Source: an uncultured Angelakisella sp.
Lineage (GTDB): Bacteria; Bacillota; Clostridia; Oscillospirales; Ruminococcaceae
Assembly: GCA_904420255.1 (NCBI GenBank)
Contig: CAJFUT010000131.1
Coordinates: 1 to 12,689, forward strand
Reading direction: 5' to 3'
DNA length: 12,689 nt
Part shown: positions 4,857 through 11,102 of the stretch, piece after piece
Layout of the letters: each line of letters opens with the position of its first letter
How positions within the stretch are numbered: position 1 is the first letter of the stretch
Notes under the pieces: generated by a model
Seen by the model: the letters and a program-made list of their open reading frames with translations, nothing else
The model's database searches: none
Told to the model about the DNA's origin: nothing
Made by a program: the position numbers and the translations under genes

Positions 4857-5522
4857 ATGGAGAATCTGGAGCGGTATTTCATATGCTATCCGGGCACACC
4901 GCCATACGACGATAAAAACTATCGAGCCAGCGTTCACTATGGCAGCCGGTATCGGTTTGAAAAAGCAGAGGCCCAGGCAGCCCTCCCGCCGGTTGATGTC
5001 GAGAAGATTATCTCCCTGGTGAATGCTTTCCTCGGTGCGGCAGGCGTTCCGCCGGTAGAATCGCCTCGCGTATCCAATCCCTTGGAAATCGATTATCCTC
5101 AGGTAAAAAGGGCATACGGGCTGGCCGATAAAAGGGATATCGTCTGGATGAAGTTTACAGAAGACGGGTATTTGGGCGTCGTTGCCTCAGGCGACGATAT
5201 CAATTTCGACATTCCCAAGGACGCTTCGGAATATGACATCAGGGTGAAAAAGGAGAACGGGCGCAAAGATTGGCTGCACAATACCTCAGGAATTTTGATA
5301 CACAAGCTGAAGAAAAAATGGGACACCTCTTTTGCCTTGGTGTTTCCCCTGTCTGAAATTCCCAATGAGTATACACGCCATGATTTGGAGAGAGGGATCG
5401 GAAATTATCTCATTGAGAGCGATGTTCCGATTCTGGACTTTTATTCCCACAATTATCCGCCCGTCATCACACAGCAGGAAAAACTGACCTCGATATTCAA
5501 TAAAACATTTCATAAAGCATAA
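4857..5522 (+). CDS. Hypothetical protein of the low-G+C islet
   Basis: I do not recognise a characterised family. The product is a 221-residue soluble protein without signal peptide, membrane segment or cysteine-rich site. Visible parts: an N-terminus MENLERYFICYPGTPPYDD; a predicted helix around IISLVNAFLGAAGVPP; a central strand-rich part (IVWMKFTEDGYLGVVASG); and a C-terminal block containing WDTSFALVFPLSEIP, LERGIGNYLIESDVPILDFY and SHNYPP. Such I/E-x-G-I-G-N-Y-L-I followed by a VPI-D-x-YSHN segment seems familiar from uncharacterised Firmicutes proteins, but I attach no function. ATG 4857 is preferred over ATG 4842; both have only GGGG-rich weak ribosome sites. G+C is low: counted 60-base lines give 24 to 34 G+C, against about 40 in neighbouring genes. 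That fits recent acquisition. Confidence 0.75.
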   Translation: MENLERYFICYPGTPPYDDKNYRASVHYGSRYRFEKAEAQAALPPVDVEKIISLVNAFLGAAGVPPVESPRVSNPLEIDYPQVKRAYGLADKRDIVWMKFTEDGYLGVVASGDDINFDIPKDASEYDIRVKKENGRKDWLHNTSGILIHKLKKKWDTSFALVFPLSEIPNEYTRHDLERGIGNYLIESDVPILDFYSHNYPPVITQQEKLTSIFNKTFHKA

Positions 5523-5561
5523 CGAGGGCGCGCGGTATCAGGGATGGGGGGACGCAGCATT

Positions 5562-6140
5562 ATGCCCGATCTGAAAAAGAAGCCTCAAACAGACTGGGAA
5601 CTCAAATTGCAGGAAGAGTTCCCTTTCATGAGGCGGGATATGGAGCCCACAGAGGATGAATCAGGCCGGCGCTGGAATTCGTACCAGATGTTTGGGTGCG
5701 AGTGCGGCGGGGGCTGGTACCAGCTGCTCCATGACTTGTGCCAGGAGATTACAGAGCAATATGCCGAGGCAAATTTGCCTGTGGACCTTGTGGTGGAGCA
5801 GGTCAAAGAAAAATTTGCCTCCCTGAGGTTTTACTATTCCTTTGGGGAGGAACCCATGGCAGTCCATGCTTTTGACAGCCTGGCGGGCGGCGGGGTGCGG
5901 TTCCGCCCATCTGCCGGCGGCGGGGACGAGCGGCGAAATCAACTGCGCCGGGAGATTGCCGCCATTGTCGGGAAGTATGAGGAAAAAAGCGAGGAAGTCT
6001 GCGAAGAATGCGGGGAACCGGGAACCGTCAGAAAAGATATGCCGTGGAAACGGACATTGTGTGAAGGGTGCTATCAGAAGTATCGCACCATTGCGGACAA
6101 GGGCAAAGAGAAAAGCCCCAAGGATGATTTCCTGGAATAG
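5562..6140 (+). CDS. Zinc-ribbon hypothetical protein, phage/accessory type
   Basis: This is a 192-residue soluble protein. The N-terminal part carries RRWNSYQMFGCECGGGWYQLLHDL and VEQVKEKFASLRFYYS. The C-terminal part is a zinc ribbon, CEECGEPG ... LCEGCY (two C-x-x-C pairs 19 residues apart). I recall this combination (GW-hydrophobic-L, QVKEKFG/A-x-LRFY, terminal C-x-x-C-G and C-x-x-C) from uncharacterised proteins of phages, prophages and accessory islands; no activity is known to me. A glycine/arginine-rich stretch (LAGGGVRFRPSAGGG) separates the parts. ATG 5562 is chosen with GGGGGG at 5547-5552; ATG 5544 is the alternative. It lies 39 bases after the preceding unknown gene in the same direction, probably on one transcript, and is somewhat lower in G+C than xth. 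Confidence 0.75.
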   Translation: MPDLKKKPQTDWELKLQEEFPFMRRDMEPTEDESGRRWNSYQMFGCECGGGWYQLLHDLCQEITEQYAEANLPVDLVVEQVKEKFASLRFYYSFGEEPMAVHAFDSLAGGGVRFRPSAGGGDERRNQLRREIAAIVGKYEEKSEEVCEECGEPGTVRKDMPWKRTLCEGCYQKYRTIADKGKEKSPKDDFLE

Positions 6141-6173
6141 CGGGCAAGAATCCAACCTGGAGGTATCGTAAAG

Positions 6174-6929
6174 ATGAAGCTGATTTCGTGGAACGTCAAC
6201 GGCCTGCGGGCCTGCCTGGGGAAGGGCTTCCTGGATTTCCTGAACCGGGAGGGGCCGGACATCATGGCCCTCCAGGAAACCAAGATGCAGCAGGGCCAGG
6301 CGGAGCTGGACCTGTCCGGCTGGCATGAATACTGGAACAGCGCCGAGCGGAAGGGCTATTCCGGCACCGCCGTCTTTGCCCGGGAGGAGCCCCTTTCGGT
6401 TTCCTACGGCCTGGGGCGGGAGGAGCATGACCACGAGGGCCGGGTCATCACCCTGGAGTACCCCGGGTTCTATTTCGTCAACGTCTACACCCCCAATTCC
6501 CAGCAGGAGCTGACCCGGCTGGATTACCGCATGGTGTGGGAGGACGCCTTCCGGGAATACCTCCTGGGGCTGGACGGGAAAAAGCCGGTGGTGGTCTGCG
6601 GCGACATGAACGTGGCCCATGCCGAAATCGACCTGAAAAATCCCGGCCCCAACAAAAACAACGCCGGCTTCACCCAGCAGGAGCGGGACAAAATGACCCA
6701 GCTGCTGGATGCCGGCTTTGTGGACACCTTCCGGCTCCTCTACCCGGAGGTGACCGGGGCCTACAGCTGGTGGAGCTACCGCTTCCGCGCCCGGGAGAAG
6801 AACGCCGGCTGGCGCATCGACTATTTCCTGGTTTCCCGCCGCCTGGCCGGCCAGGTGGAGGACAGCCTCATTTACAGCGACGTCCTGGGCAGCGACCACT
6901 GCCCTGTGGGCCTGATTCTGAACATCTGA
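6174..6929 (+). CDS. xth: Exodeoxyribonuclease III / AP endonuclease
   Basis: This 251-residue Mg-dependent phosphodiesterase of the exonuclease III/APE1 family cuts DNA at abasic sites and trims 3' ends in base-excision repair. All catalytic motifs are seen: N7 (SWNVNGLR), E35 (LQETK), Y105 (NVYTPNS), D144/N146 (GDMNVAH), W213 and D216 (GWRIDYF), D241/H242 (GSDHCPV). Length is usual for the XthA/ExoA type. GGAGG at 6160-6164 lies about 9 bases before the ATG. It follows the islet by 33 bases with no separate promoter seen, and may be partly read from it; a strong terminator follows. Confidence 0.97.
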   Translation: MKLISWNVNGLRACLGKGFLDFLNREGPDIMALQETKMQQGQAELDLSGWHEYWNSAERKGYSGTAVFAREEPLSVSYGLGREEHDHEGRVITLEYPGFYFVNVYTPNSQQELTRLDYRMVWEDAFREYLLGLDGKKPVVVCGDMNVAHAEIDLKNPGPNKNNAGFTQQERDKMTQLLDAGFVDTFRLLYPEVTGAYSWWSYRFRAREKNAGWRIDYFLVSRRLAGQVEDSLIYSDVLGSDHCPVGLILNI

Positions 6930-6984
6930 AAGAAATCCCCGGCAAAAGCCCCCGGGGTGACCGAATGCGGCAAAATCCGCGGCC

Positions 6985-7036
6985 AAAAGCCTTTATCCTT
7001 GAAGGTAGTCCCTTCGGGATAAGGGCTTTTTCTTTT
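6985..7036 (+). terminator. Terminator after xth, upstream of spoIIA
   Basis: AAAAGCCTTTATCC (6985-6998) pairs with GGATAAGGGCTTTT (7017-7030) with one G-U pair. An inner GAAGG/CCTTC stem stacks within, and a T-rich tail runs to 7036. A second small stem (CCCCGG/CCGGGG) lies earlier, around 6939-6957. Only 54 bases separate this from the spoIIAA start codon. Confidence 0.85.
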
Positions 7037-7090
7037 GCCCGGCTCCCGAAGGCGGCGGAGGAAGAAAAAACAGGAAGGTGGTTATGCAGC

Positions 7091-7420
7091 GTGCCGGTAA
7101 AAATTGAGATCGCCCCGGAAACCGATACGGTGACCGCTCTCCTCACGGGGGAGATCGACCACCACGGGGCGGGGCAGCTCCGGGAGGCCATCGACGACAG
7201 CGTCCGGCGCACCTGCCCCCGGACCCTGGTGCTGGACTTCGGCGGCGTGGAGTTTATGGATTCCTCCGGCATCGGCCTTGTGCTGGGGAGGTATCGCCTG
7301 ATGCAGGATATGGGAGGGAAGCTGACCCTCCGGAATATGCCGCCCCACATCCGCCGGGTGATGCGGGTGGCGGGGATCAACAGCCTGGATATCCAGGGAA
7401 AAGGAGGGGATAAGGGATGA
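7091..7420 (+). CDS. spoIIAA: Anti-sigma F factor antagonist SpoIIAA
   Basis: This 109-residue STAS-domain protein, when unphosphorylated in the forespore, displaces SigF from SpoIIAB. Typical features are the N-terminal TALLTGEIDHHGAGQLREAI and the phosphorylation loop FMDSSGIGLVLGRY, with S58 matching the SpoIIAB-phosphorylated serine of B. subtilis. The C-terminal helix is followed by a short G/K-rich end. Start GTG 7091 is chosen for GGAAGGTGG at 7072-7080, 10 bases upstream; no ATG fits the frame. Its TGA overlaps the spoIIAB ATG by four bases, indicating translational coupling. Confidence 0.93.
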   Translation: MPVKIEIAPETDTVTALLTGEIDHHGAGQLREAIDDSVRRTCPRTLVLDFGGVEFMDSSGIGLVLGRYRLMQDMGGKLTLRNMPPHIRRVMRVAGINSLDIQGKGGDKG

Positions 7421-7860
7421 AAAGCGAAAAGCCGGAAAACCAGATGCGGGTGAGCTTCCCCAGCCGGTCCATCAACGAAAGCCTGGCCCGTTCCCTGACG
7501 GCGGCCTTTGTGGCCCTTTCCGACCCCACGGTGGACGAGCTGTGCGACATCCGGACGGCGGTGTCCGAGGCGGTCACCAACGCCATCGTCCACGGCTACC
7601 GGGACGCCATGGGGCAGGTCTACATAGCCGCGGCCCTCTATCCCGGCGGCAGGCTGGTCATCACCGTCCGGGACAAGGGCTGCGGCATCCCGGATGTGAA
7701 AAAGGCCATGGAGCCCCTGTTCACCACCTGCACCACCGGCGAGCGGGCCGGCCTGGGCTTCGCGGTGATGGAGGAGCTGATGGACAAGGTGCGGGTCCGC
7801 TCCCGGGTGGGGGAGGGCACCACCGTCATCCTGGAACGGACCCTGAAGCCCCGGGAATAA
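7417..7860 (+). CDS. spoIIAB: Anti-sigma F factor / serine kinase SpoIIAB
   Basis: This 147-residue GHKL-fold kinase holds SigF inactive and phosphorylates SpoIIAA. The N-box is AVSEAVTNAIVHGY with E51 (general base) and N55 (Mg ligand). The G1 box is DKGCGI (D86), the lid is TTCTTGERAG and the G2 box AGLGFAVMEELMD (111-123). Length and order match the family. AAGGAGGGG directly upstream (about 7401-7409) serves ATG 7417, which overlaps the spoIIAA stop. The next gene is sigF, 35 bases on, completing the operon. Confidence 0.96.
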   Translation: MKSEKPENQMRVSFPSRSINESLARSLTAAFVALSDPTVDELCDIRTAVSEAVTNAIVHGYRDAMGQVYIAAALYPGGRLVITVRDKGCGIPDVKKAMEPLFTTCTTGERAGLGFAVMEELMDKVRVRSRVGEGTTVILERTLKPRE

Positions 7861-7895
7861 CCGGGAGAAACGCCGGGGGAAAGGAGGCGGCTTTG

Positions 7896-8558
7896 TTGAT
7901 CGCGGAGGATAAAAGCTCCATGGTGGAACAAAACCTGGGGCTGGTCCACTCCTGCGCCCACCGCTTCCGGGGGCGGGGGATCGAATACGACGATCTGTTC
8001 CAGGCGGGATGCATGGGCCTTGTGAAGGCCACCGCCGCCTTTGACGAAAGCCGGGGGGTCATGTTCTCCACCTACGCCGTGCCGGTGATCCTGGGGGAGA
8101 TCCGGCGGCTGTTCCGGGACGGGGGCACCGTCAAGGTGAGCCGCAGCATCAAGGAGCTGGGGATCCGGGCCATCCGGGCCAAGGAGCAGCTGAGCACCGC
8201 CCTGGGCCGGGACGCCTCGGTGAGCGAGGTGGCCGCCGTCATGGACAAGCCCCCGGAGGAGGTGGCCGAGGCCCTGGCGGCCACGGCGCCCCCGGTTTCC
8301 CTCACCGAAAGCGACGAGGAGGGGGGCGGCCAGATGGACCTGCCGGTGGATTCCCCCGAGGAGCTCCTTTCGGACATCCTGGCATTGAAACAGGCCATGG
8401 CCCGGATGGAGGACCGGGACCGGAAGCTCATCATCCTGCGGTACTACAAAAACCAGACCCAGACCCAGGCGGCCAAGGAGCTGGGGATGACCCAGGTCCA
8501 GGTTTCCCGCCGGGAAAAGAAGCTGATGCAGTATTTCCGCAAGGAGCTGCTGGAATAA
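7896..8558 (+). CDS. sigF: RNA polymerase sigma-F, forespore-specific, with short N-terminus
   Basis: About 220 residues. Region 2 is VHSCAHRFRGRGIEYDDLFQAGCMGLVKA ... FSTYAVPVILGEIRR (given here in parts); region 3 starts RDGGTVKVSRSIKELG; region 4 has the helix-turn-helix RYYKNQTQTQAAKELGMTQV and QVSRREKKL. It directs early forespore transcription. TTG 7896 is chosen: AAGGAGG at 7881-7887 is 8 bases away; TTG 7893 and ATG 7920 (GGAGG 11 bases upstream) are alternatives. Even the earliest start lacks the 20-35 residues ahead of region 2.1 present in B. subtilis SigF, where LLIEKN-x-x-LV aligns with LLIAEDKSSMVEQNLGLV. Sequence upstream in frame is not conserved, so the short form looks genuine and perhaps lineage-wide. 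Confidence 0.93.
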   Translation: MIAEDKSSMVEQNLGLVHSCAHRFRGRGIEYDDLFQAGCMGLVKATAAFDESRGVMFSTYAVPVILGEIRRLFRDGGTVKVSRSIKELGIRAIRAKEQLSTALGRDASVSEVAAVMDKPPEEVAEALAATAPPVSLTESDEEGGGQMDLPVDSPEELLSDILALKQAMARMEDRDRKLIILRYYKNQTQTQAAKELGMTQVQVSRREKKLMQYFRKELLE

Positions 8559-8605
8559 AAAGGGTTCCCCCCGGCACGGCGCCGGGAGGAACCCTTCCGC
8601 TTTTT
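8559..8605. terminator. Bidirectional terminator between sigF and the membrane-protein gene
   Basis: AAGGGTTCC-x-CCCGGC (8560-8575) pairs with GCCGGG-x-GGAACCCTT (8581-8596) with one mismatch and a 5-base loop. On the minus strand the stem runs straight into five T (plus-strand A-run 8557-8561). On the plus strand a T-run follows after four bases (8601-8605). It therefore serves both convergent transcripts. Confidence 0.9.
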
Positions 8606-8615
8606 GGAGGGGAAT

Positions 8616-9035
8616 TCACATCTCCTTCTCCAGCCGGATCATAAAGGCCAGGGACAGGACGCTGTAGAGGAGGAACACCCCCACCGCCGCCAGGGTGAGC
8701 CACAGGGGCGCCCCCGCCAGGATGGAGAGCCAGGCGATCCCCATGACGCACCACTGGACCACGTCGCCGGCCCGGGCCTTGGCCAGGCTGCGGATGGCGG
8801 TGGTTCGCTCGTCCCGGGAGTCGATTTCATTCTGTTTGGCGAATTCCGGGTTCCGGCTCTCCCACCGGCGCATCAGCAGGCCGGAGAGGGAGGCCCCGAA
8901 GATTCCCGCCCCCAGGCCGATGAGCACGCCGCTCCAGCTGCCGGGGAGGCGGCCCCGCAGCAGCAGGGCGGCGGCCAGCAGGACAAGGCTCAGGGCCAGA
9001 AGCACGGCGCAGAAGCGGGCGGATTTTCTCATCAT
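8616..9035 (-). CDS. Small four-helix membrane protein coupled to an XRE regulator
   Basis: This 139-residue protein has four hydrophobic segments: about 8-26 (CAVLLALSLVLLAAALLL), 36-55, 93-106 (VQWCVMGIAWLSIL) and 111-131. The loop between the second pair contains NPEFAKQNEIDSRDERTTAIRSLAKARAGD, quoted here because PE-x-x-KQ-x-EI-x-x-x-DER is a recurrent signature of small Firmicutes membrane proteins (a DUF2178-like pattern) encoded next to a short XRE regulator. Function is unknown. The ATG overlaps the XRE stop by four bases, and GAGGAGGAA lies just upstream inside the XRE gene, so translation is coupled. Confidence 0.85.
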   Translation of the reverse strand: MMRKSARFCAVLLALSLVLLAAALLLRGRLPGSWSGVLIGLGAGIFGASLSGLLMRRWESRNPEFAKQNEIDSRDERTTAIRSLAKARAGDVVQWCVMGIAWLSILAGAPLWLTLAAVGVFLLYSVLSLAFMIRLEKEM

Positions 9036-9235
9036 GACGGTTCCTCCTCGTAAATAAAAATCTCCTCGATGGTGGTCCCAAAGTACCGGGCGATCCGGAA
9101 GGCCAGCAGGATGGAGGGGTTATAGCGGCCGTTTTCCAGGGAGCCGATGGTCTGGCGGGAAACCTCCAGGGCGGCGGCCAGCTCCTCCTGGCTGATTTTC
9201 CGGGCCTTCCGCAGCTCCTCCAGGCGGTTTTTCAT
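9032..9235 (-). CDS. XRE-family helix-turn-helix regulator
   Basis: This 67-residue protein is almost entirely a Cro/CI-type HTH: LEELRKARKISQEELAAALE, then VSRQTIGSLENGRYNPS and LAFRIARYFGTTIEEIF. It is the minimal regulator commonly found in front of small membrane proteins. The ribosome-binding site GAAAGGAGG fits the ATG at 9235. It is the first gene of a two-gene unit and probably represses it through the palindrome at 9261-9280. The signal sensed is unknown. Confidence 0.95.
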   Translation of the reverse strand: MKNRLEELRKARKISQEELAAALEVSRQTIGSLENGRYNPSILLAFRIARYFGTTIEEIFIYEEEPS

Positions 9236-9260
9236 GGCGGGACCTCCTTTCTTTCGAAAA

Positions 9261-9280
9261 ATGGAAAGCTAACTTTCCAT
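9261..9280 (-). promoter_or_regulatory. Palindromic operator at the XRE transcription start
   Basis: ATGGAAAG (9261-9268) and CTTTCCAT (9273-9280) are perfect inverted arms around a 4-base centre and cover the predicted start site. AACTTTCC recurs at 9271-9278 and 9295-9302 (24 bp apart), and AGCTTTCC at 9317-9324. The cluster suggests several regulator-binding half-sites and autoregulation by the XRE protein. Confidence 0.7.
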
Positions 9281-9284
9281 ACCA

Positions 9285-9313
9285 AGAATACACCAACTTT
9301 CCTGGAATGTCAA
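9285..9313 (-). promoter_or_regulatory. Promoter of the XRE-membrane protein unit
   Basis: On the minus strand, TTGACA (9308-9313), a 17-bp spacer and TATTCT (9285-9290), starting near 9278. The spacer contains a copy of the GGAAAGTT half-site seen in the downstream palindrome. Confidence 0.88.
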
Positions 9314-9359
9314 GCAAGCTTTCCGTTTTCATAAAAATATTTTTGATCTACAAGGGAGA

Positions 9360-10541
9360 TCATTGGTTTTCCCGCAGGAAGGTTTCCGCCGCCGCCACCC
9401 ACTGCTCGGCGGGGGCCTGGCCGTAATAGCGGATTACCGCCACCTGGTTTCCCAGCCGGGCGTAAAGGTCGTTGCCCGCCAGCCAGGCCTCGTCCAGGCC
9501 GGTGTCCCAGAGGAGAGCGGGGGGCTGGGTGGGGTTGTGATGGTACCGCTCCATCAGGTCCTGGAGGAGATAGGGGGCCATCCAGCCGAAGGTGAGGCGG
9601 TAATGGGTGGTCCGCACCGAGGGGCTGTATTCCCCCGAGCTGTCGGGCCAGGTCCGCCCCGGGATCACCCCCTGCTCCCTGCTTTCGGTGAGCCGGCTGA
9701 AGGGGCTCCACCGGGTTTCCACCCGGTTGGAAAAGTCCACCCCGTCCCGGATGATCGACCCTGCCTCCGGCTCCAGGGCCGGGTCCTGCTCCAGCTCCGC
9801 CAGCCGCAGCACCGGCAGCCCCGCGGCGGCCGGGTCGGTGAGGTTCATCTCCTGCCGGGAGGCGAGCTGCATCCAGGGCACCGCCGCCCCCACCGCCGCC
9901 AGGACCAGGATTCCGCCCAGGGCCATAGCCGCCCGGCGCCGGGGGCCCCGCCAGTCCTCCCGGTGGTTGATGGGGACGCCCCGCTCCAGCTTCCGGTGGA
10001 GGGAGCGGAGGGAAAGGAAAGTCCGCAGCACCATCAAGAGGGCATACCCTTCCACCAGGCAGAGGATGGCCTGGTTCAGCAGATCCCCGTCAGCCAGGGA
10101 TTTCCAGGGGGTGGCGTCCCAGAAAAAGACGAAGAACATCATGGCGAAGAAGACCGCCATCAGCGCCCCCACCAGGATGGCGGAGCGCCGGAGCTGCCGC
10201 TCCAGCCCTTCCAGGGTGGCGGCCTGCTGGGCCGGGTCGGTGTGGAGCTCCGGGGCATTCCGTGCCCCTGGGGAGCGGTAGAAATTCAGCTGCCCGGACC
10301 GGGTCACATAGTCCCACCCCGCCTCCTGGTAGAGGGTGACCTGGGCCGGCTCCGGGGGAGCGGGGGAAACGTCGATGCGGCAGCGTACCTCCTCCGGGGC
10401 CCCCCGGCGGAAGACGGCGGTCCCCAGCCGGCCGAACCGCTCCAGGTGCAGCCCCTCCCGGGCCATGTCCTCCAGCCAGCATTCGGTGCGGCCGATGTGG
10501 AGAAGGTCCTCCAGGACCAGCTTTCTCACATAGGGCTTCAT
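9360..10541 (-). CDS. DUF2812-domain membrane protein
   Basis: This protein has 393 residues. The N-terminal cytosolic DUF2812 domain (about 18-105) shows CWLEDMAREGLHLE, an F-x-R-G-x-PEEVRCRID strand, YQEAGWDYV and LNFYRS, then APELHTDPAQQ. Three transmembrane helices follow at about 120-140, 156-176 and 204-224, then an extracytoplasmic C-terminal part of about 165 residues with no recognised motif. DUF2812 proteins typically sit behind a PadR regulator and resemble sensors or stress-related membrane proteins; their function is not established. ATG 10541 overlaps the padR stop by four bases, with AAGGAGGG upstream. No clear terminator follows, so read-through into the XRE unit is possible. 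Confidence 0.9.
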   Translation of the reverse strand: MKPYVRKLVLEDLLHIGRTECWLEDMAREGLHLERFGRLGTAVFRRGAPEEVRCRIDVSPAPPEPAQVTLYQEAGWDYVTRSGQLNFYRSPGARNAPELHTDPAQQAATLEGLERQLRRSAILVGALMAVFFAMMFFVFFWDATPWKSLADGDLLNQAILCLVEGYALLMVLRTFLSLRSLHRKLERGVPINHREDWRGPRRRAAMALGGILVLAAVGAAVPWMQLASRQEMNLTDPAAAGLPVLRLAELEQDPALEPEAGSIIRDGVDFSNRVETRWSPFSRLTESREQGVIPGRTWPDSSGEYSPSVRTTHYRLTFGWMAPYLLQDLMERYHHNPTQPPALLWDTGLDEAWLAGNDLYARLGNQVAVIRYYGQAPAEQWVAAAETFLRENQ

Positions 10542-10852
10542 GGCGTTCCCTCCTTCAAAATGGCGCCGTCCTCCACCAGGGCGGTGAGGCGGCGGTATTC
10601 CTCCTCCAGGGCCTCCCGCCCCGCCGGGGTGACGGCGTAGGTTTTTCTTCTGCCATCGTCCTCCACCACCACGATGAGACCCTCCTTCAGCATCCGGGTC
10701 AGCACCCCGTAAAGGGTGCCGGGGCCGATGCGCAGCCGCCCCCGGGAAACCTCCTCCACCGTCTGCATCAGGTGGTAGCCGTGGCTGGGGGTGAGGAGGG
10801 CCAGGAGGATGTAGTACATGGCCTCGGTCATGGGGCCTCCGGCGTAGGTCAC
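10538..10852 (-). CDS. PadR-family transcriptional regulator
   Basis: This 104-residue winged-helix repressor shows TEAMYYILLALLTPSHGYHL, a middle section ending GRLRIGPGTLYGVLTRML, then KEGLIVVVEDDGRRKTYAVT and PAGREALEEEYRRL, the usual PadR order; only a short C-terminal dimerisation helix is present. GTG 10852 is chosen because GGGAGG (10861-10866) is 8 bases upstream and resembles the site before the DUF2812 gene; ATG 10831 (after MTYAGGP) is the alternative and fits the usual family N-terminus. It is coupled to the DUF2812 gene. Autoregulation is likely, given the 34-bp dyad on its promoter. Confidence 0.93.
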   Translation of the reverse strand: MTYAGGPMTEAMYYILLALLTPSHGYHLMQTVEEVSRGRLRIGPGTLYGVLTRMLKEGLIVVVEDDGRRKTYAVTPAGREALEEEYRRLTALVEDGAILKEGTP

Positions 10853-10869
10853 AGGCGTTCCCTCCCAAC

Positions 10870-10903
10870 TATTATGTAATGCGATATATCGTGTGACATA
10901 ATA
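10870..10903 (-). promoter_or_regulatory. PadR operator dyad
   Basis: Perfect outer arms TATTATGT (10870-10877) and ACATAATA (10896-10903) enclose a central palindrome GATATATC (10883-10890), each separated by five bases. ATGT...ACAT arms are the known form of PadR operators. The site overlaps the -10 and transcription start, so binding would block transcription. Confidence 0.75.
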
Positions 10904-10929
10904 ATACCCTGGGATAGAGCCCCTGTCAA
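10901..10929 (-). promoter_or_regulatory. Promoter of the padR-DUF2812 unit
   Basis: On the minus strand, TTGACA (10924-10929), a 17-bp spacer and TATTAT (10901-10906), with a start near 10894 and a leader of about 42 bases. Confidence 0.88.
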
Positions 10930-10968
10930 GAGGGGGGAGGGGCCGCTTACAAATTTTTTGCCCGCTTT

Positions 10969-11019
10969 CCCCCTTCCTTTTCACAAAAGGGAGATTTCCC
11001 GGGAAAAGGGGGCTTTTTT
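10969..11019 (+). terminator. Possible terminator or attenuator upstream of guaA
   Basis: CCCCCTT (10969-10975) can pair with AAGGGGG (11006-11012), enclosing a CCTTTT/AAAAGG hairpin (10976-10990) and a TTTCCCGGGAAA palindrome (10995-11006, partly competing). A six-T run follows at 11014-11019. It looks like a plus-strand terminator, yet the gene to its left runs the other way, so what it terminates is unclear. No riboswitch class could be recognised here. Confidence 0.45.
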
Positions 11020-11020
11020 C

Positions 11021-11049
11021 TTGCATTTGGCCGGGGAACATGGCACAAT
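11021..11049 (+). promoter_or_regulatory. Possible guaA promoter and leader hairpin
   Basis: TTGCAT (11021-11026), 17 bp and CACAAT (11044-11049), a moderate SigA match, with start near 11057. In the leader, CCGGGCC (11067-11073) pairs with GGCCCGG (11086-11092), directly touching the ribosome-binding site AGGAGGG, which could tune translation. Confidence 0.5.
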
Positions 11050-11102
11050 AGGACTATCATTTTAAGCCGGGCCGCCGCCTTTCCGGGCCCGGAGGAGGGA
11101 AA

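Noticed and set aside
5661..6986. A 441-codon minus-strand open frame opposite the zinc-ribbon gene and xth
   Set aside because: xth is certain on the plus strand, and the frame runs through the terminator region without a ribosome site.
10930..11102. Guanine or PRPP riboswitch before guaA
   Set aside because: None of the conserved core motifs of these classes could be found.
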